This document shows, one piece after another, positions 58,336-64,000 of a DNA stretch of 64,000 nt. A program made the position numbers and the translations under genes. The stretch lies in assembly GCA_963920705.1 (NCBI GenBank), contig OY987239.1:11353004-11417003 (forward strand), given 5' to 3'. The notes below the pieces were generated by a model. That model saw only the letters and a list, made by a program, of their open reading frames with translations. It had not been told where the DNA came from and did not search any database. Position 1 is the stretch's first letter; every line of letters starts with the position of its first letter. This DNA comes from Odiellus spinosus. Lineage: Eukaryota > Arthropoda > Arachnida > Opiliones > Phalangiidae.

Positions 58336-58588
58336 TTATTTATTACATAATGTTATTTCTGACATATATATACCTACGATTATATAAAAACTAATAAATT
58401 ATGCTCTGCTTTCGAAAACAATGGTGACAGCCCCAATTCAAATAAATCTATTCTTCATTTTATTTCAAGTATCTCGAGTTACTATAGCTTTGATTTACAG
58501 TCGAGACGACCATATATATCCAAAATTACACAATGTAATGTCTTCTTTGTCATATAAATATCGAACTTATCTTTTTTATCTCTACTAT

Positions 58589-58924
58589 CAGAAGCCGATG
58601 AAACCCTCCTTTGAAGTCTATTACTCCCGGGTCTTGTCTACCCCTCTCTGTATGGGTTATTCTCAAAAAGAGCGATTCGTACGCCTCCTAACGGTAGATA
58701 TTTTCGGAGCGGGAGTTCGTCGATCGAATATCTCTAGCAGCCTCGGAGTTCGTCAAAAAAACGTCGTCGTTTGTGGAGAGAGAATTTCCAATTTTCCGTA
58801 GACAGGGGGGTATGAAGTAGGACCCCTTCTAACTCGTAAAATTGTGAATTTTACCCATACAGAGAGGAGCGCTATATCGAACATTAGAGTAGTAGACTTC
58901 AAAGGATGGTTTCATCGGCTTCTG
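58589..58924. mobile_element. MITE family A, copy 21
   Basis: A full-length 336-bp copy. The flanks CTACTAT and CTATTAT match at 6 of 7. Confidence 0.93.
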
Positions 58925-59479
58925 CTATTATTAACTTACGTTGATATCTCTAAATGTCGACAGTGATAACAAATTAAAACCTTTACTTAATATAAATTGG
59001 CATAATGATAAAAGGTAAGAGGGATAAAAAAGGAATAAACTCTTATTAAACAAATAAAATGGAAATAAAAAAAAATTATTTACAACATTCATTGAGTTGA
59101 AAACTTGTTAAACTGGTGAAATATTCTTCGGTTAAGTTAATGGCCAACCTTGAAAGGAACTGGTTTAAACTAGATATTAGCTCCGTAATAATAACTTCGT
59201 CTTCCTATTCAGGGTAGTTGTTCTTGGGTATCTGTAAAACCAAAAACAGAAAAGTTAAATTTTAATTCATAGAAAATTGTTTAAAATAAAATTATTTTCT
59301 TCCGATATATTACGTATTTAATTAACCATATTTAACTTGATCTGGATTAAGTACTTTTACAAAAAAGACGGCGCGAAAGTGACCTTATCACTCAAACAAC
59401 CACGAGAATCATCTGTAGACACTTAACAATAGTTTACGTGATGACGTAGATTGGGGGGAATTTTAATTTGAAAAGTTTT
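58925..59479. other. Intergenic stretch, no gene seen
   Basis: AT-rich. The segment near 59350-59460 ('aaaaagacggcgcgaaagtg') resembles 9470-9570, suggesting another unclassified dispersed repeat. Confidence 0.35.
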
Positions 59480-60056
59480 GAAAATGGGCGATTATAAAAA
59501 ATGTATTTTTACTGTCGCTGTAATTAGGGTCGTATCTTTTCCGGGTTTTTTCCTAGAGTGTTGAAGCTGTGTTTAATGAATAGCCCCATTCTTAATCTAC
59601 AAAATGAGCTCTTCCATCTTTAAATAGACCCAACCAAAGTTAAGTTATACATTTTTAAATGAGAGTGTTCACAAATAGAAGCGTGCGTTCAGATTTAGAA
59701 GGAAAATGGGCGATTATAAAATATGTATTTTTACTGTCTCGGTAATTAGGGTCGTATCTTCTCCGGGTTTTTTCCTAGAGTGCTGAAGCTGTGTTCCCCG
59801 AATAGCCCCATTCTTAATCTACAAAATGAGCTCTTCCATCTTTAAATAGACCCAACCAAAGTTAAGTTATACATTTTTAAATGAAAGTGTTCACAAATAG
59901 AAGCGTCCGTTCAGATTTAGAAGGAAAATGGGTGATTATAAAATCAGTATTTTTACTGTCGCTGTAATTTTGTTCTATGACATATGTATATATATTTCGA
60001 ATCGTTTTTTAACGATCTGCACGAAAATATGACTCAATTTCAATTTTGAGTTCATC
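59480..60056. mobile_element. Family K element, copy 2
   Basis: The reverse-oriented relative of 54325-54893, with two tandem copies of the inner unit (about 59490-59700 and 59700-59940) and the end 'gactcaatttcaattttgag'. Confidence 0.7.
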
Positions 60057-60617
60057 AAAAATACTTAATAGCTTCAAATTAATTACCCGTTTAAATTAAC
60101 CCTGTTATTATTACTTAAGAAGGGTACGAAGCCTTTTCGGTGTACATACAAAGATTTAATTGACTACAAGCGCTGAAAGTATTCGAAGTAATCGTGCGTT
60201 AATTTTTTATTCGAATTTTTTTCCTGCTTTAAAAAAAAACTTGATTTTTTTTACGCATGGAAAGTTTTACATTTTATTCGAAAACCAAAGTTTTTAAATT
60301 CGTTATTTTGTTTCCAGTGCCTTTTAATTAATCTTTACATTAATTAGATTAAAAAAGCTTTAAAAAATATAGATAGGGACCATTATGTAAGAGATAAATG
60401 CAAGCCCTGTTCGCACTTGAGATTTTAATTGAAAAAAAAAAGCGAAAAAAAAAAACTTGTCGAACAAGTTTATTGTTAGTTGACCGCGTGATAAATGTAG
60501 ATGCGGATTAATACCTCATACTAAAACCTCATAGAAAAAAGTAGTTTCTCCTCAATTAAACACTAGTTCTGAACACACGCTTCAAATGATTCCTGGCGAT
60601 TTGATTATCGGTTTGAT
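60057..60617. other. Intergenic stretch, no gene seen
   Basis: AT-rich sequence with A-runs near 60430-60460; no gene or repeat end recognised. Confidence 0.35.
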
Positions 60618-60955
60618 CAGAAGTATATGAAACCCTCCTTTGAAGTGTACTACTCTAATGTTCGATATAGCGCTCCTCTCTGTATGGGTAAAATTCCCAA
60701 TTTTACGAGATCGGAGGGGTTCCACTTCATCCCCCCCTGTCTACGGAAAATTGGAAATTCTCTCTCTCCACAAACGACGACGTTTTTTTGACGAACTCCG
60801 AAGCTGCTAGAGATATTCGTGCGACGAACTCCCGCTCAGAAAATATCTCCCGTTAGGAGGCGTACGAATCGCGCTTTTTGAAACTAACCCATACAGAGAG
60901 GGGTAGACAAGACCAGGGAGTAATAGACTTCAAAGGAGGGTTTCATCGGCTTCTG
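60618..60955. mobile_element. MITE family A, copy 22
   Basis: A full-length 338-bp copy with exact duplication GTTTGAT (60611-60617 and 60956-60962). The left terminal repeat is the variant CAGAAGTATATGAAACC. Confidence 0.95.
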
Positions 60956-61330
60956 GTTTGATTGAACCGTATGATGCTTAATATTACTACGCGCTTTACG
61001 AATATGAAAACGTGTCTTAAATATCTCCCTTTTTTTTCCTTTGGTCATTTGATCAATTTAAATTCATCTTGAATTCAACCTTTAGTTGTCAGCAAGCTTA
61101 AATCTAGTCTCCCATCTATCTTTAAATATAAAAAACTTATATATTACGAATAGCCTAACTTTAAATTGTGGTGCCAACTTAATATGAAATTGACTGTAGT
61201 GGATTAAGGGAGGGAATGGATTGGTTCCGGTTCTAGTGGAGCTCTTAACACCGCATGTCGCGTGGAAACCCTAAAAATCCGCCCCCGCCCTCTTTAACGA
61301 TCGGACCCGACCCGAGACGGGCTTATATTC

Positions 61331-61936
61331 CTTGGAGGAAATATAGAAGGGATTTCTCGGATCGATCCATTATCTTCCGTTATTCGTATATTTTCATATA
61401 TTTTATTTTCGGATAAATTGTAACTAAAACAAAGAAATTTCTATATTCGTATAATTGTTAAATGGTTCACCCGAAGATAAGCCTTCGCCGCTTTATCTAC
61501 CTACAAATTACTCGTTTTCAAACGTATAACGATGGATAATTCGCGTTTCCAGAGTCTAAAATATAAGAAAATTTTTTCAAAATTGACTTTTAATTCGAAG
61601 AATATAAATAAAACGACGAAACTAAGATTTTAAATCATCTTTTTATTCGTTATTTTTCACGGAAAATAAATTTTGAATATTTTTTATCCGAACGTATAAC
61701 GCATCGGATAATATTCTAAGATAAGTTGCCATTTTTGTTGGATAATAAAAACGGATATGGATTACGTTTTTGTTACTTTATCTTGGAATAAGTTAACCCG
61801 AGTCTATTTTTAATCAAACGGATAATATACATCAGAATTTAGATTTTATCCGAGCTCTAGTGAATGACTTCATGTTAAACTAAACACCATAGACATCATG
61901 TTAAACTAAACACCTTTTATATTTCCTCCAAGATCG
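61331..61936. mobile_element. Inverted repeat pair around a family B copy
   Basis: 'cttggaggaaatatagaagg' near 61331 and its near-complement 'ccttttatatttcctccaag' near 61914-61934 flank a family B element (61356-61859). Either a second element hosts the B copy or the pair is coincidental. The B copy lacks only a few bases of its left end and ends CGAGCTCTA. Confidence 0.55.
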
Positions 61937-62339
61937 AGTTGTCTAGCTCTTTTCCACACACGATAATGCTAAATTCGTATTTCCTTTTTCAAAAATCATT
62001 TCTATTCTATTATTGAAAATTGTTTCGCCTTTTCGTGACGATGTCAGTCCATGTCCAACTCTGAACCCTTATCTTCTATTAAACTATTACGACATTAACT
62101 ATATATCAACCCATATATATCCTCCCCTCCGTAATTAGTTATATTATCGCCCATTTTGCTTCGGAATTTATACGCTTCTTTGACTCGAAACACGAACGAC
62201 GAAAAGATACAAAAGGAGAGCCAAACTTGTAAAAACATCTTGCGGCTCCCCCTTCCCCGTCGAGGTTGATAAGGTTATATCCTCAATTAAGGTTTAATAA
62301 ACCTTAAAAACACTTATTTCAACACCAGATCTGTACGAC

Positions 62340-62675
62340 CAGAAGCCGATGAAACCCTCCTTTGAAGTCTACTACTCCAATGTTCCATATAGCGCTCCTC
62401 TCTGTATGGGTAAAATTCCCAATTTTACGAGTTAGAAGGGGTCCTACTTCATACACCCCTGTCTACGGAAAATTGGAAATTCTCTCTCCACAAACGACGA
62501 CGTTTTTTTGACGAACTCCGAGGCTGCTAGAGATATTCGCTCGACGAACTCCCGCTCCGAAAATATCTACCGTTAGGAGGCGTACGAATCGCGCTTTTTG
62601 AAACTAACCCATACAGAGAGGGGTAGACCAGATTCGGGAGTAATAGACTTCAAAGGAGGGTTTCATCGGCTTCTG
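62340..62675. mobile_element. MITE family A, copy 23
   Basis: A full-length 336-bp copy. The flanks GTACGAC and GATTTGA do not match. Confidence 0.9.
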
Positions 62676-63401
62676 GATTTGATTAGCTTTCTTGAAACTG
62701 CTTCGGGAACCAGTTTCATACCGATTCGGTTTGATTTTACCATGCATTTCAAATCGATTTAGACCGTAGCTTTCCAAACACAAACAAATTACTACATTAA
62801 TAAAATTATTACAAATTAAAAAATTATTATTAAACAAAAATTAATGAAGAATTTTGAAAAATCCAAATTGTCAAAATGACAAAGTTGCGTCGTTTACTTT
62901 AATTTAAAATAATGGGGTCAAATATTTCTTTGTAAAGGAAATAGTTTAGGCTTAGCGAAACTAATTCATTTTTATGGCTTTCAATTGTTTAAATTAAACA
63001 ATTATGGAAATGAAATAAATTAATATAAGAAAACAAATAGAACCTGACTAATGTCCTTTTATAATACCGTAATTTCTATAAAAGCATCTGTACAAAGATC
63101 CACTTTGATTTTGATTTATTTCAAAGACTTTTTCTCTGAATCAGCTGCTTTTTTCATATTCAGAGTTAGTGTGTTTTGCCTCTCACTTGGGCTATGGTAA
63201 TATTTGATAGACTAGCCCCCCCTTCTAACCGTTCTTTTAGTCTAGAGCTCTTTTCGGACATTGCAGCACGCTCTAAACCCCTGCCAGTAACCATATCCAT
63301 TTTGTAATGGATGTCATGGTATAACTCTTCGCTAAATTTCTATCCTAGCCTAATGGCTTTTGATACTTGGATCGAATTCTTTTCTAAAGAGATTGTATTA
63401 T
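62676..63401. other. Intergenic stretch, no gene seen
   Basis: Begins with a fragment of the 33.2-kb tandem unit ('actgcttcgggaaccagttt'). The remainder is AT-rich with no gene recognised. Confidence 0.35.
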
Positions 63402-63738
63402 CAGAAGCCGATGAAACCCTCCTTTGAAGTCTATTACTCCCGGGTCTTGTCTACCCCTCTCTGTATGGGTTATTCTCAAAAGGCGCGATTCGTACGCCTC
63501 CTAACGGTAGATGTTTTCGGAGCGGGAGTTCGTCCAGCGAATATCTCTAGCAGCCTTGGAGTTCGTCCAAAAAACGTCGTCGTTTGTGGAGAGAGAGAAT
63601 TTCCAATTTTCCGTAGACAGGGGGTATGAAGTAGGACCCCTTCTAACTCGTAAAATTAGGAATTTAACCCATACAGAGAGGAGCGCTATATGGAACATTG
63701 GAGTAGTAGACTTCAAAGGAGGGTTTCATCGGCTTCTG
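63402..63738. mobile_element. MITE family A, copy 24
   Basis: A full-length 337-bp copy with exact duplication GTATTAT (63395-63401 and 63739-63745). Confidence 0.95.
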
Positions 63739-63844
63739 GTATTATCTAAGAATATTAACACATTGACAGTTAATCTTAAAGTTAAACACACAATCAGTTA
63801 GTTAGGAACCAGTTTCCTACCGATTCGGTTTCAACAACCAAACT

Positions 63845-64000
63845 CTTGGTCAGGAAATAATTAGGGGATTTTAATATTGACCCCAAAAGGTCAGGAAAAA
63901 ATCTGGGAATTTGAAAATTGACCCCAAAAGGTCAGGAAATAATCAGGGAATTTGAAAATTAACCCCAAACGGTCAGGAAAAAATCAGGGAATTTGAAAAT
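63845..64000 (+). repeat. Start of another GGTCAGG minisatellite (runs off the window)
   Basis: At least three units with a period of about 47 bp, including 'ggtcaggaaaaaatc', 'gggaatttgaaaatt' and 'gaccccaaaa'. It shares the GGTCAGG and GGGAATTTG words with 52565-53935. Confidence 0.85.

Noticed and set aside
58421-58600. Possible exon before the family A element at 58589
   Set aside because: The open frame runs into the MITE, with no splice signals or recognisable domain.
2534-63801. Many 60-110-residue open frames sharing MKPSFEVYYS, ERENFQFSVDRG or similar
   Set aside because: They all lie inside family A MITEs in either orientation; they recur only because the repeat does.
1-64000. Retrovirus-like, LTR or Polinton-type elements
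   Set aside because: No long terminal direct repeats with coding remnants and no protease, reverse transcriptase, integrase or capsid-like frames were recognised.

Overview
This is AT-rich, intron-containing nuclear DNA from an arthropod, most likely a hexapod. The grounds are a TTAGG-type telomeric repeat tract (12185-12235), a signal-peptide plus Gly/Ala/Tyr cuticle-type protein with a tiny first coding exon, and a tandem array of divergent ionotropic-receptor-like (IR) genes. The species cannot be named from the sequence. Most long open frames in the window fall inside repeats and are not genes.

Genes, left to right. (1) 7402-9153 (+): a two-exon, 363-residue divergent homeodomain protein, with its intron between homeodomain residues 46 and 47. 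(2) 10530-11499 (-): a 157-residue cuticle-like secreted protein. (3) 15670-31560 (-): three tandem IR-like genes. The first two are about 99% alike; the third is older and broken in one exon by a small transposon. (4) 35338-43325 (+): six coding exons for a 370-residue secreted acidic protein of unknown function, with a repeat-packed 5.7-kb first intron. (5) 51931-52026 (+): the first coding exon of a probable type II membrane protein whose later exons were not found. The rest is intergenic or intronic and dominated by repeats.

The repeats are the main story. A roughly 337-bp non-autonomous element (family A, ends CAGAAGCCG...CGGCTTCTG) occurs at 24 sites plus one fragment, about one eighth of the window. 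Its exact 7-bp target duplications share the pattern S-T-A-T-N-A-S, which points to the Galileo/1360 branch of the P superfamily. Three other families (C, D, E) with different terminal repeats also start with CA and make 7-bp duplications, so one transposase may mobilise all four. Families F and G end CAGGG...CCCTG with 6-bp duplications (hAT-like), B and H look like TA-target elements, and several elements carry minisatellites inside their terminal repeats. Two of these, 11956-12446 and 43732-44493, are foldback elements with inverted minisatellite arms around a telomere-like core. A GC-rich SINE-like family with 12-13-bp target duplications and a hairpin at one end lies in IR introns. Large minisatellites fill 52.5-58.3 kb, some built on a GGTCAGGGAA-like core that recurs at the right edge. 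No retrovirus-like or Polinton-like element, tRNA, rRNA or CRISPR array was recognised.
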